The notes: generated by a model not told the origin, from the letters alone. Positions 26,181 through 35,590 are shown, counted from the stretch's first letter. The stretch is DNA of 64,000 nucleotides from Methylobacterium sp. R2-1 (GCF_014191355.1 NZ_JACHWM010000002.1:417699-481698); one strand, 5' to 3'. Program-made: numbers and translations.

Positions 26181-29100
26181 CTACTTCGCCGAGGTGACCT
26201 CGACCGATCCGAACGCGGTGCGTCCGAACCGCTCGGGGCGGTACATGTCCTCTACGCTCGCGCCCGGATGCACGTAGGTGCCGGGCGAGACCACGCGCAC
26301 GGTGTAGGCCGCCGAGAAGAATGCGGATTGCTCCGGCGTACGGTCGTAGGCGGCCACGAACCGGTCATCGCGGAATTCGGTATGGACCGGCGCCACCTCG
26401 GACTTGGCGAAGCTGAGGCCTGAGAGCGCGTCGGCGTCGAGGAGCTTCGGGTTGTCGATCTCGAGGCCTGCCGGCAGGCGATCAACCAGCAGCAGGCGTC
26501 CGGCGCTGGCCTTGGCTTCCGTCACCTTCAGCACCACGACGAGGCGGTCGTTCTGGCGCAGGGGCTTTCCCAGGTCCACCAGGCTGCCGTCGAGGCGGTA
26601 GAAGGCGCGCTCGACCGAAAAGCCCTGCGAGGCCGCCGGCTCCGGGGTGATCGGATTTCCCTGAACGCTGACCGCGACGGGCACCGCCTCGCGGCCGGCA
26701 TTGACGATCCGCACCGGCCGCACCTCCAGGGCAGGTGCCCGGTAGAGCCGCGAGAGCGGACCCGTCTCGGTCTTGCCATCGATGGTCAGGGCGAGGCTGT
26801 CGGACTCCTTGGCGAGGCTCTGGGCCGCCAGCACCATCCAGGCATTCTCCTGCGTGCTGGTGGAGCGGCCGTCCGCCCGCTCCTGGCCGAGCACGGCGGC
26901 GACCGGCTGCAGCGTTCCTTGAGAAAACCCGGTCTCGGCCGAGAGCGCCAGCAGGGCGGCGCCGTCGCGCAGACGCGAGCCGTAATCGGCGCGGTATGCG
27001 CCCTTATCGCGCTCGGCCTGGAGCGCCTGCACGGCCGCCTCGAAGCCTTTTTGCGCGCGGCCTCGATCCCCCAAGAGGGCGAGTGCGGCGGCGAGCTGGC
27101 CGCGGCCCAAAGGGGTCGCGAAGTCGGCGAGCTTGGTGTCGGCGAGGTAGCGCAGGTCGCCCATCACCGGCCGGCCGTTGCGAGCGAGCACGTAGGCCGC
27201 GTAGGCGAGGTCCATGCCGCCGTTCTCGACGTTGGTGGTGTTGGCGACCGTGTTGCGCAGGCGGTCGAGCGCGCTGTTGAAGGCGGTCTGCGGCACGGCG
27301 AAGCCCCGCTCGCGGGCGCGGGTGAGGAAGTCGGTGACATAGGCGTCGAGCCACGTGTCGCCCGCGTTCTCTGTGGACCATGCACCGAAGGCGCCGCTCG
27401 AGCCCTGGCGCGCCAGCACCCGCTCGATCGCCCCCCGCACCCGCTCGTCGAGCCCACCGTCGAGGCCGAGCTTCTCGCCGGCCGCCAGCGCGTTGACGTA
27501 GAGCAGCGGCATCGCCCGGCTGACGATCTGCTCCGAGCAGCCGTAGGGGTAGCGGTCGAGGGATTGCAGCAGGGCGGCGACGTCGATGCCCCCGAGGCGG
27601 TTGGCCGAGACGGAGACCGCACCGGTGCCGGGTAGGATGTCGGCGAGCAGATCCGGCGTCAGGTCGAGGCCGGCGCCGGGCTCCAGCGGGCGCACATTGC
27701 GGCGGACCAGCGCGCCCGTGCCGGGACTGATCCCGAGCGCGAAGGACTGGCCGGCGCTGCCCTGAATGCCGGGGCCGGTCAGGCTCACGTCGAGCCGGGC
27801 GAGGCCGGGGCCGGCGGCGGTGATCGGGATTACGAGCTGCCCCTTGGCGCCGGCCTCCAGCCGCATCGTGGTGTGCACCGCCTCGCCCGCCACCACGACC
27901 GGGCCGGTGAGGTCGAGATCGACGGTGTAGTCGCCGGCAGCTCCCTCCACGTTGTCGAGGGCGACGTAGAAGCGTGAGCGGTCGCCGACATTGAGGAAGC
28001 GCGGCAGGGTGCCGGTGAGCACCACGGGGTCGCGCACGATCATGTCGGCCTGGGCCTGACCCACCCTGGTCTTGGTCCATGCGGTCGCCATCAGCCGGGC
28101 GGTGCCGTTGAAGGCCGGCAGTTCCAGCGGGATTTTGGCCGTGCCGTCCGGGCCGACGGTGACGACGCCCGAGTAGAGCGCGAGTGGCGCCTGGGTCGGG
28201 GGGGCGTCGGCGAGTTCGGTCGCGCCGCCGTCGCCGCCGGAGCGGATTGCACCGAGCGTGCCCTGCATGCCGTCGATCAGGTAGCCCCAGAGGTCGCGGA
28301 TCTCGGGGCCGAGTGCCTTCTGGCCGAAGAAATAGGCGAAGGGGTTCGGCGCCTCGTAGCGGGTCAGGTTGAGAATGCCGACATCGACCGCGGCGAGCGT
28401 CACCCGCGCCTCCTCACCGGCAGCAAGGCCGGCGAGCTTCACCGGCACCGTGAGCGTGCCGCGGGGGCGCACCTTCTCCGGCGCCTCGATTGCCACGGAG
28501 AGGCCGCGCTTCTCCTTGTCCACCGAGAACCACGCCAGCCCGAGCGCCCGGCCCGGCATCCGCTTGGCGGCCTGGTCGAGCGGCCGGTAGACCGTGGCGA
28601 CGAGGTAGGCGCCCGCGCCCCATTCCGCCTTGACCGGAATGTCGACGGTGGTGCCGCCCTCGGCGACCGTCACGTCGCGGATCTCGTGCACCCGGTCGCT
28701 GACGATGGCCAGCGTCGCCGTACCGGCGAATTTCGGCTGGAGCTGCGCCCGCAGCCGCTCGCCCGCGGCGTAGGCCGGCTTGTCGAGGGTGAGGTCGAGC
28801 AGATCGGGCACGTCGGCGCTCTCGGAGCCGCCCCAGCCGACGGTGAAGGAGACGCTCACTGCCGCCTGTGGCTGGCCTGGCACGCTCGCCTCCAGGCGGT
28901 ACTGGCCGAATCCCACCGGCACGGCGATGCGCGCGGGCGCGTCGGCACCAATCGCCACCCGCCCGTCGGCGACGCGGCGGCTCGACTTCACCGGCTCGAA
29001 GCTCCAGCGCCCGTCGGCGCGGTACCATTGATAGGTCCGATCCACCTTCGAGAGCGTCCACGCCACGCCGTCCTGCGCGAGGCGGCGGCCGTCGGGCGCG

Positions 29101-31499
29101 GCCATGGCGACGTCGAAGGTCGCGGTCGCGTTCTCGGCAAGATCGCCGCCGAAGTTTTTGCGGATCGCCAGCACGGGCTGGGTCGGCAGGATCGGCAGCG
29201 TCACGCTGCGGCTCAGCGCCCGGCCACCCGGCTCGCCGACGGCAAGTGTGATTTTCGCCTCCAGCGCTCGGGGTGCGGCCACCTCCTGCACCGGCACCGT
29301 AATGCTGGTCTTCCCTTGCGCGTCGGTGGTCGCCTTGGCGTCGATCTCGGCGGTCGTCGCCTCCACTGCCTCGTCGTCGAGGCCGATCGAGAAGCCGTCC
29401 AGCCCCTTGATGCCGGGATTCGCCGCTGCCTGCACCGCGACCGAGCCCGAGACGTCGAGCCCCGAGCCGGGAGCGCCGTAGAGGTAGCGCGCGGCGACAT
29501 CGATGACCGCCGGCTCGCCACGGGTCAGGGTCGATGTCCTCGGAGTGAGGGCCACTTCCAGTCGTTCGGGCACGTAATCCTCGACGAGCCAGCTCGCCTC
29601 GCCGACCGGCGGCGCCTTCGGATCGGTATAGGCGGAGACGCGCCACGTACCGTGCATCGCGCCGGCCATCAGCGGCAGGGCGAGCGAGCGTCCGCCGAGC
29701 CCCTCGTCGGCGACCGCCGCACGGCGGTACTCGACGCCGTCGGGCCGCTTCACCACCAGCGTCAGCGGCAGCCCATTGACGGCCGCTCCCTGCGGGTCGC
29801 GCAGCAGAGCCGTCAGCTGCACCGTCTCGCCGGAGCGGTAGACGCCGCGCTCGGGGAAGACGTAGGCCTCGGCTCCGCCGGGCGCCGGGCGGCCCTTCAC
29901 CCCACGGTCCGACAGGTCGAAGGCGCCGAGCGCCAGATCGAGGAAGCCGTAATCGTCGCCGACCTGCGCCACCACGAGGCCGGGCGCCAGTCCGCCCTCA
30001 CCGCGGGCGAGGCCGGGGGGGAAGGCGGCGTGGCCCTGACCGTCGGTCTTGGCGGTCGCGAGCACATCGTTGTTGCGGGCAATCAGCCGGATCTCGGCGC
30101 CGGATACGATTTTGGCGCTGGCGAGCGAGCGGGCGAAGACGTGGACGCCGTCGCGGCCCTTGAAGGCGGTGAGCCCGAGATCGGAGACGACGAACCACTG
30201 CGTCGCCTGGCTCTCGTAGCCGCCGTCCTCGTCCTCCAACGAGTCCGTGGTGCCGGTGGGTTTCGCCAGCATCAGGTAGAGGCCGGGCTCCAGCTTGCCG
30301 ACGGCCTGGAGCACGGGGAAGGCGGTCACCGCCTCGCGGTTGGTCTCGGCCTTGGCCGTGTCGAGGGAGCCCTTCCAGACACGCTGGCCCTTCTGGTCGG
30401 CGATCGTCTTGGCCGTCGAGCCGCTGAGCTGGCTCAGGAACTCTTCCGAGCGAAGCGCCGGCAACAGGCCGCGGTCGCCGATGCGCAGCACTTCCACGTC
30501 GAGCTTGGCGGCGTTGACCGAGACCAGCGGCACACCGGCCTGACCGGTGCGCGGCAGAACGTAGTTGCGGCCGGTGAAGCGCACCTGGGGTGAGCGGTCG
30601 CGAACGTAGACCTCGTAATCGGCCGATTTCAGCAGGTTCTCGCCCACGGAGGAGGGCAGGCCCTGGCGCAGCACGAAGGCGTAGCGCTCGGAATGCTTCA
30701 ACCCGTCGACGCAGACTTGCGAGCCCTCCGCCGTGACGGCAGCGTTGGTCGCGCCCGAGACGGCGACGTAGGGGCTGTAATCGGTCTTCGGGAGGAGGCT
30801 TTCGGAGAAGGTGAAGCAGACCCGCGGCGCAGCGGCGTCCGAGTCGACCTTGTAGTCGAGGATGCGGAAGCCGTGCTCGGCGCGCAGGCTCTCGTAAGCG
30901 GTCCGGATCTGCGGATCGTCCTTGATCGCGAGGCTCGCGCGGTAGGCCTCCAAGGCGGGCCGCCACTCGGCCTGGGCCGCCTGGATCTCGCCGAGCCGGG
31001 CCAGCGCCCGCGCCTCGTCCGCCGGATTCCTGGCGCGGAGATAACCCTGGTAGGCGGCGGCACTTGCGCGGCCCTTCAGCTTGAACCGGGCGGAATAATC
31101 GGCGCGTTCCTCGTCGTTGCCGGCGGCAATGGCCGCGCTGGCGTAGTCGAGCCAGTTGCGAACATCGTTCGGGTCGGCTGAGACGGCGGCGGCATAGGCG
31201 TTCAGCTCGGCATCCGGCTCGGCCCCCTCGCTCCGCGCGGCGGTCTCCGCCTCGCGGCGCCACTGCGCGGCCGTCTTGGCGCCGGGAGGCGCCTCGCTCT
31301 TGAGGGCGGTCTCGAGTCGGACGCCCGCGCTCGCCAGCGCCTCACGCACGAAGGGTTTCGCGATCGGCGCGGTCGCCGATCTCAGTGGCGCGGCTGGGGG
31401 CGCGGCCGGGCGCGGCGTCTGGGCCAGGGCCGAAACACCGAGCAGCGTCGCGCCGACCAAGGCCGCGCCGAGGCGCCCGAGACTTTTGCCTTGGGACAT
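26181..31499 (-). CDS. Bacterial alpha-2-macroglobulin family protein
   Basis: This 1772-residue periplasmic protease trap has a signal peptide (LGAALVGATLLGVSALAQT), then a TPR-like helical region to about residue 190. MG and bait-region domains follow. The thioester motif GCSEQ is intact with Cys1321, so covalent capture should be possible. The alpha-helical thioester domain continues to about 1600, with a receptor-like C-terminal MG10 domain at the end. Unlike E. coli YfhM there is no lipobox Cys at the signal cleavage site, so it is probably soluble rather than lipid-anchored. It is the first gene of an operon with pbpC and is divergent from a trypsin-fold gene. Confidence 0.93.
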   Translation of the reverse strand: MSQGKSLGRLGAALVGATLLGVSALAQTPRPAAPPAAPLRSATAPIAKPFVREALASAGVRLETALKSEAPPGAKTAAQWRREAETAARSEGAEPDAELNAYAAAVSADPNDVRNWLDYASAAIAAGNDEERADYSARFKLKGRASAAAYQGYLRARNPADEARALARLGEIQAAQAEWRPALEAYRASLAIKDDPQIRTAYESLRAEHGFRILDYKVDSDAAAPRVCFTFSESLLPKTDYSPYVAVSGATNAAVTAEGSQVCVDGLKHSERYAFVLRQGLPSSVGENLLKSADYEVYVRDRSPQVRFTGRNYVLPRTGQAGVPLVSVNAAKLDVEVLRIGDRGLLPALRSEEFLSQLSGSTAKTIADQKGQRVWKGSLDTAKAETNREAVTAFPVLQAVGKLEPGLYLMLAKPTGTTDSLEDEDGGYESQATQWFVVSDLGLTAFKGRDGVHVFARSLASAKIVSGAEIRLIARNNDVLATAKTDGQGHAAFPPGLARGEGGLAPGLVVAQVGDDYGFLDLALGAFDLSDRGVKGRPAPGGAEAYVFPERGVYRSGETVQLTALLRDPQGAAVNGLPLTLVVKRPDGVEYRRAAVADEGLGGRSLALPLMAGAMHGTWRVSAYTDPKAPPVGEASWLVEDYVPERLEVALTPRTSTLTRGEPAVIDVAARYLYGAPGSGLDVSGSVAVQAAANPGIKGLDGFSIGLDDEAVEATTAEIDAKATTDAQGKTSITVPVQEVAAPRALEAKITLAVGEPGGRALSRSVTLPILPTQPVLAIRKNFGGDLAENATATFDVAMAAPDGRRLAQDGVAWTLSKVDRTYQWYRADGRWSFEPVKSSRRVADGRVAIGADAPARIAVPVGFGQYRLEASVPGQPQAAVSVSFTVGWGGSESADVPDLLDLTLDKPAYAAGERLRAQLQPKFAGTATLAIVSDRVHEIRDVTVAEGGTTVDIPVKAEWGAGAYLVATVYRPLDQAAKRMPGRALGLAWFSVDKEKRGLSVAIEAPEKVRPRGTLTVPVKLAGLAAGEEARVTLAAVDVGILNLTRYEAPNPFAYFFGQKALGPEIRDLWGYLIDGMQGTLGAIRSGGDGGATELADAPPTQAPLALYSGVVTVGPDGTAKIPLELPAFNGTARLMATAWTKTRVGQAQADMIVRDPVVLTGTLPRFLNVGDRSRFYVALDNVEGAAGDYTVDLDLTGPVVVAGEAVHTTMRLEAGAKGQLVIPITAAGPGLARLDVSLTGPGIQGSAGQSFALGISPGTGALVRRNVRPLEPGAGLDLTPDLLADILPGTGAVSVSANRLGGIDVAALLQSLDRYPYGCSEQIVSRAMPLLYVNALAAGEKLGLDGGLDERVRGAIERVLARQGSSGAFGAWSTENAGDTWLDAYVTDFLTRARERGFAVPQTAFNSALDRLRNTVANTTNVENGGMDLAYAAYVLARNGRPVMGDLRYLADTKLADFATPLGRGQLAAALALLGDRGRAQKGFEAAVQALQAERDKGAYRADYGSRLRDGAALLALSAETGFSQGTLQPVAAVLGQERADGRSTSTQENAWMVLAAQSLAKESDSLALTIDGKTETGPLSRLYRAPALEVRPVRIVNAGREAVPVAVSVQGNPITPEPAASQGFSVERAFYRLDGSLVDLGKPLRQNDRLVVVLKVTEAKASAGRLLLVDRLPAGLEIDNPKLLDADALSGLSFAKSEVAPVHTEFRDDRFVAAYDRTPEQSAFFSAAYTVRVVSPGTYVHPGASVEDMYRPERFGRTAFGSVEVTSAK

Positions 31500-31745
31500 G
31501 CTCTCGTCTCCTCCGACCGGTGCGCCCGAAGCAGGGCGTCCGCGGCCGGCAAGCTATCACTTGCCGCGCCGGCCGCAACGCTTGCTCGGCGCAGCGGCAC
31601 GCGGGAGGGCCGCCTCGTGGATCGGCACGCCGAGCCGGCCGCCGGTCCAGGCAGGGGGTTGCGGTCCGCCGCGACTTGTAGGCGGCCCATTCCCGCTGGC
31701 ATCATGACCCGCATTTCGAATCGAATGGCGGCGATGACGGGACGG

Positions 31746-33209
31746 ATGAACGCTTTTCGCACCGGCCTGCTGGCTCTCCTCGCTGCCGGACTTGCGACCG
31801 GAGCGCTCGCGCAAGGGCCCGTCCCACCGGCCCCGCAGGTCCGGCCGAAGCCCGCCGCCCCGGCCCCGCCTGCGCCCGATCCCGCCTTCGAGGCGGCCCG
31901 GACGGCCTTCGAGGCCCTGCCCGAGGCGGAGCGGCAGGGCCTGCAGGATGCCCTGGTCTGGACCGGGGACTATAACGGCGTGACGACCGGCGCCTTCGGC
32001 AAGCGCAGCTTCGAGGGTATCCAGACCTATCAGACCCGCACGGGCACCGCCCCGACCGGCCTGCTCACGCCGCCGGAGCGCGCGGCGCTCAAGCGCGCGG
32101 CGGAGGAGGCTCGACGGGCCGCGCGCTTCAAGGTCCAGCCCGATCCGGCGAGCGGCGTGGTGGTCGGCGTGCCGGAAGCGCTCCTGCCGAGAAAGAGCGC
32201 GATCCCCGGCGGCACCCGCTGGCAGAGTGCCGACGGGCGGGTGACCCTCGACACCAAATCATTCTCGCAAGGGGAGACCGGCCTCGACGCCCTGTTCGAG
32301 CGGGCCACCGCCGCGATGCCGGGCCGCAAGGTCACCTACAAGCTGAAGAAGCCGGACTTCATCGTCATCACCGCCGAGACCGCGGGCGGGCGCTCCTACA
32401 TCCGCTACGCCGAGGGTCCTCAGGGCATCCGCGGCTTCACCTTCGCCTACGACAGGGCATTGGCGGACACGGTCGACCGTCTGGTCATCGCGGTGGCCAA
32501 CACGTTCTCGCCCTTCCCCGAGGCGGCACCGGCCGCCGCCGCTCCGGCGACCGCCACCGGCCCGACCCCGCGCGCTCCCGCCCCCGGCATGGCGCCCGCG
32601 CCCGCCCTGCCGCCATTGCCCGGCGCGCAGGCCGAGGCGCGCCCGGCTGCAACCGGCCTGCTTCTCGGCGGCGGACGAGTCCTGACGGCGGCCTCCGCGC
32701 TCGAAGCCTGCGCCGCACCCCGCATCGGCGGTGCAGCGGCCCGGATCGAGCGGCGCGACGCAGCGGGCAGCCTCGCCTTGCTGTCTGCTGAAGGCTTGCC
32801 GGGCGGCGGTGCGCCGCCGCTGCGCACGGAACCGGTGAGCGAGGGAGAGGCCCTGCTCGTGCTCGGCGCTCAGGCCAAGGGACGCCCGAGCGTCGCTCCC
32901 GCCATCGGAGCGGCCGAGGGCGTCAACGCCCCGCTCCAGCCCGGAGCGGGCGGCGCACCGGTGCTCGACCGCTCCGGCCGGCTTGCCGGACTCGTCGCCC
33001 GGTTTCCCGCCGCACCCCGCCTGATCGCCGGGGTGATGCCGCCGACGCGCTACGCGGTCGTACCTGGGAAGGCCGTCGCAGACTTCCTGGCAGAGAGCGG
33101 CGTGCCGGCCGGGGCGGGTGCGCGTCCCGCCAGGGACGCCGCGACCACGCTGGGCAGGGCGGCGGCCCCCGTTCTCGGCGCGGTCGTGGCGATCACCTGC
33201 GCCCGGTGA
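31746..33209 (+). CDS. Secreted protein with degenerate trypsin-like domain
   Basis: This 487-residue exported protein has a signal peptide (TGLLALLAAGLATGALAQ), then a peptidoglycan-binding-like helical block at about residues 45-115 (YNGVTTGAFGKRSFEGIQTYQ). A middle domain of about 150 residues is followed by a Pro/Ala linker at about 260-300. The C-terminal trypsin-like domain has lost its triad by inspection: the His site reads LTAASALEAC, the Asp site AAGSLALL, and the Ser site PGAGGAPVLD instead of PGNSGGPVLD. It is therefore probably a non-catalytic binding protein. ATG 31704 is an alternative start. It is divergent from the A2M operon with 246 bp between. Confidence 0.7.
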   Translation: MNAFRTGLLALLAAGLATGALAQGPVPPAPQVRPKPAAPAPPAPDPAFEAARTAFEALPEAERQGLQDALVWTGDYNGVTTGAFGKRSFEGIQTYQTRTGTAPTGLLTPPERAALKRAAEEARRAARFKVQPDPASGVVVGVPEALLPRKSAIPGGTRWQSADGRVTLDTKSFSQGETGLDALFERATAAMPGRKVTYKLKKPDFIVITAETAGGRSYIRYAEGPQGIRGFTFAYDRALADTVDRLVIAVANTFSPFPEAAPAAAAPATATGPTPRAPAPGMAPAPALPPLPGAQAEARPAATGLLLGGGRVLTAASALEACAAPRIGGAAARIERRDAAGSLALLSAEGLPGGGAPPLRTEPVSEGEALLVLGAQAKGRPSVAPAIGAAEGVNAPLQPGAGGAPVLDRSGRLAGLVARFPAAPRLIAGVMPPTRYAVVPGKAVADFLAESGVPAGAGARPARDAATTLGRAAAPVLGAVVAITCAR

Positions 33210-33225
33210 GCGGCGGCGGCGAGCC

Positions 33226-33378
33226 TCAGATCCGGCCCGTCGCCAGCAGGATGATCAAGATGATGAGCAGGATGCCGCCGAGCCCGAAGCCGGGACCGCG
33301 GAAGCGCCCGCCGCCGTAGAAGTTGCCGCCGCCGAACAGCAGCAGGATCAGCAGGATGAGCAGAATGGTGGTGAGCAT
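33226..33378 (-). CDS. DUF3309 small membrane protein
   Basis: This 50-residue protein consists of two hydrophobic segments (LTTILLILLILLLFGGG and GGILLIILIILLATGRI) joined by a Gly/Phe/Arg loop, the DUF3309 pattern with its conserved C-terminal TGRI. ATG 33378 matches the family start; the longer frame to 33426 adds an unrelated stretch. Function is unknown; relatives are abundant in Rhizobiales. It is convergent with the preceding gene by 16 bp. Confidence 0.8.
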   Translation of the reverse strand: MLTTILLILLILLLFGGGNFYGGGRFRGPGFGLGGILLIILIILLATGRI

Positions 33379-33488
33379 CGACGGCACGTCTCCGAATCGC
33401 TCAAACACCGACGCTTGAGCACCCACAGCAACGCTTCCTCGAGCGATTTCGTTGCCGGCTCAGTCTAGATCCTGCAGCGTCCCGCGGC

Positions 33489-34535
33489 TCACGCCCTCCA
33501 ATCGGGCAGGGCGTCGGGGGATGAGCCGAGCCAGTCCGGAATCGGTAGGCCGCGCTCGCTCAGGAAGGCGGGGTTGAACAGCTTCGAGGCGTAGCGCGCG
33601 GCACCGTCGCAGAGGATCGTCACGATGGTGTGGCCGGGTCCGAGTTCCCGGGCGAGCCGGATCGCGCCCGCGACGTTGATGCCGGACGACCCGCCGAGCG
33701 ACAGCCCTTCCTCGCGCATCAGGCCAAAGATGATGCCGAGCGCTTCGGTGTCCGGAATCCGGAACGAGAGATCGGGCGTGAAGCCTTCGAGGTTTCGCGT
33801 CACCCGTCCCTGACCGATGCCCTCGGTAATGGAGGAGCCTTCGGCCTTGAGCGTGCCGGTGCTGAAATAGGCGTGGAGCGCCGAGCCTTCGGGATCGGAG
33901 AGGGCGATCTTCACGCCCGGCTTGGCCGCTCGTAGCGCCTCGGCCACGCCCGCGAGCGTGCCGCCGGTGCCCGCCGCGCAGACGAAGCCGTCGACCGCGC
34001 CGCCGGTCTGCGCGAAGATCTCGGGGCCGGTCGCCTCGATATGAGCGCGGCGGTTGGCGGTGTTGTCGAACTGGTCTGCGAAGAAGGCGCCGGCCTTCTC
34101 CGTCTCGGCCAGCCGCTCGGCGAGCCGGCGGGCGGCGTGGACGTAGTTGTTCGGGTTGGCGAAGGGGACGGCGGGCACCTCGACGAGTCGGGCACCGGCC
34201 AAGCGCAGCGTCTCCTTCTTCTCCGCCGACTGCGTCTCGGGGATGACGATGACGGTGCGATAGCCGCGGACAGAAGCCACCAGCGCGAGCCCGATGCCGG
34301 TGTTGCCCGCCGTGCCCTCGACGATGGTGCCGCCGGGCCGGATCAGGCCGCGCGCCTCGGCGTCTCGGACGATCGAGAGGGCCGCCCGGTCCTTCACCGA
34401 CAGGCCGGGATTGAGGAATTCGGCCTTGCCGAGGATCGTGCAGCCGGTCTCGTCAGAGGCCCGGCGCAGCCGGATCATGGGCGTGCCGCCGATGGCGGCA
34501 AGCACGTCGGGAGAGACGGCAGGGGATGCGGACAT
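33489..34535 (-). CDS. cysK: Cysteine synthase A-like PLP enzyme
   Basis: This 348-residue fold-type II PLP enzyme is predicted to make cysteine from O-acetylserine and sulfide. The PLP lysine is in NPGLSVKDRAA. The substrate loop reads EGTAGNTGIGLA where CysK usually has EPTSGNTGIG. The phosphate-binding loop CAAGTGGTLAG and the GGSSGIN segment are intact. The EGTAGNTG variant and about 340-residue length are common in a subgroup annotated as cysteine synthase A in Rhizobiales. The enzyme might prefer another activated serine, so substrate is less sure than family. It is a single gene with no sulfur genes adjacent. Confidence 0.88.
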   Translation of the reverse strand: MSASPAVSPDVLAAIGGTPMIRLRRASDETGCTILGKAEFLNPGLSVKDRAALSIVRDAEARGLIRPGGTIVEGTAGNTGIGLALVASVRGYRTVIVIPETQSAEKKETLRLAGARLVEVPAVPFANPNNYVHAARRLAERLAETEKAGAFFADQFDNTANRRAHIEATGPEIFAQTGGAVDGFVCAAGTGGTLAGVAEALRAAKPGVKIALSDPEGSALHAYFSTGTLKAEGSSITEGIGQGRVTRNLEGFTPDLSFRIPDTEALGIIFGLMREEGLSLGGSSGINVAGAIRLARELGPGHTIVTILCDGAARYASKLFNPAFLSERGLPIPDWLGSSPDALPDWRA

Positions 34536-34602
34536 GCGGTGCGGCGGCCTTCCTGAGCGCCCGCGCGGGGCGGCGGATCAGGCAGGCTTAACCAACCGAT
34601 TT

Positions 34603-34836
34603 TCAGGAATCCAGGTAGCCTGCCTCCCGCAGGGCGTCGGCGACCGCGGTAAAGAAGGGATCATCCGCCGCCTCATCCTCCGACGACAGACTTCTTCCCT
34701 CGGCAAGAGGCAAGGCGTCTTCCAGGGAGAAGTCCGGAAAGGCGTGCGGCTCTGCCGAGCTGCCGACCGATGCAGCGGTGGCGCCGAGCCCGAACAGGCC
34801 GGCGGCGGTGAGGAGGGTCTCGCTCAGGGAGATCAT
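34603..34836 (-). CDS. Small acidic hypothetical protein
   Basis: This 77-residue frame has a mildly hydrophobic start (ETLLTAAGLFGLGATAASVG) followed by an acidic segment (SLSSEDEAADD) and a helical C-terminus (FFTAVADALREAGYLDS). No family is recognised. High GC at third positions and the position 67 bp before cysK on the same strand make it plausible. Confidence 0.5.
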   Translation of the reverse strand: MISLSETLLTAAGLFGLGATAASVGSSAEPHAFPDFSLEDALPLAEGRSLSSEDEAADDPFFTAVADALREAGYLDS

Positions 34837-35197
34837 GGCCGGGTCTGTCTCGAAATGGGACGTCGCGAGCCTAATCCGTTAACCAAATCTTGGCAATATT
34901 GCGGGGACGAGCGGAAAACGGCGTATCGGTTTTCGGCCCATCGACGAATGTAGCCGCGCTGCAGCGTTCGGCGGTGCTGCGGTTCAGGGCTTGTTCAAGC
35001 GCGAGGGTACAGAGGCATCATCGCGTAACCTCTGTGATCTTCCTGCATCGGTTTTGGCGAACCGGGTCGCGCCGGCGCCGCAATCGGGCGGGATGAGCAC
35101 TCCGTCAAGCTTCTCTCGCTAGACGCTGCCATCACGGCGACATTCCTCGCCGCCCTCGACGCCTGCCCGATTTTCCTCTCAGCCGCGAAGCCAATCC

Positions 35198-35275
35198 ATG
35201 ACGGTCGTCGTCCTCATCGCCTGCAACCTGCTGCTGGCGGGTCTGTTTTCCCTGGTCGCCGTCGCTCTCGACTGA
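35198..35275 (+). CDS. Candidate 25-residue single-pass membrane microprotein
   Basis: ATG to TGA encodes MTVVVLIACNLLLAGLFSLVAVALD, which is almost entirely a single membrane helix with one Asn and one Cys. The ribosome site is weak (CGAAG). A hairpin with a T-run 48 bp downstream (35323-35349) could end its transcript. It is too short to call by composition; kept as a candidate. Confidence 0.3.
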   Translation: MTVVVLIACNLLLAGLFSLVAVALD

Positions 35276-35322
35276 TCGCGCCGCTTCCTTACGCGAACCC
35301 GCATCCGGAATCTGAAGATCCT

Positions 35323-35349
35323 GGCCGCCCCAGAGCGGCCGGGAATTTT
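35323..35349 (+). terminator. Terminator-like hairpin
   Basis: GGCCGC and GCGGCC are separated by CCCAGA and followed by GGGAATTTT. Confidence 0.45.
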
Positions 35350-35392
35350 CGGCTTGGCGGTACCTTTGGGCGGCGGGATCGTCTTCGGACGG

Positions 35393-35590
35393 TCAGGAAT
35401 TCGTCGTCTGATCCTGCGGCGTGTCCAGGCGGGCGATGAGCGTTTCGAGACGCTCGTTGACCGGTTCGGTTAGGCTGTCGGCGTAATGGCTGCGCAGGCT
35501 CTTGCCGAGGTGGCGGCGCACGCTCGGGCTCAGCGGTGGCGCGGCGGTCGCGCCGCGGGCGGGTTTGGTCTCGGCGACTGGCTTCGTCAC
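35393..35590 (-). CDS. NepR-like anti-sigma factor
   Basis: This 65-residue protein resembles the NepR family. NepR sequesters the general-stress sigma factor EcfG until phosphorylated PhyR removes it. The conserved two-helix core is visible: LGKSLRSHYADSLTEPVNERL then ETLIARLD, matching the NepR pattern of a Gly-x-x-Leu-Arg first helix, Tyr, a Pro-Val turn and a Leu-rich second helix. Asn replaces Pro in the usual PVP-E/D-R turn. The first 25 residues are a disordered Ala/Pro/Lys tail, also typical. No phyR, ecfG or PhyK gene lies nearby, so it would be an orphan paralog. Confidence 0.6.
   Translation of the reverse strand: MTKPVAETKPARGATAAPPLSPSVRRHLGKSLRSHYADSLTEPVNERLETLIARLDTPQDQTTNS

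Larger units (their letters stand above)
34837..35392. other. 556-bp gap holding one possible microprotein and a terminator-like hairpin
   Basis: No conventional gene is seen. The stretch holds a 26-codon frame at 35198-35275 and a GGCCGC/GCGGCC hairpin at 35323-35340, followed by GGGAATTTT. The remainder shows no recognisable RNA or promoter. Confidence 0.5.
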
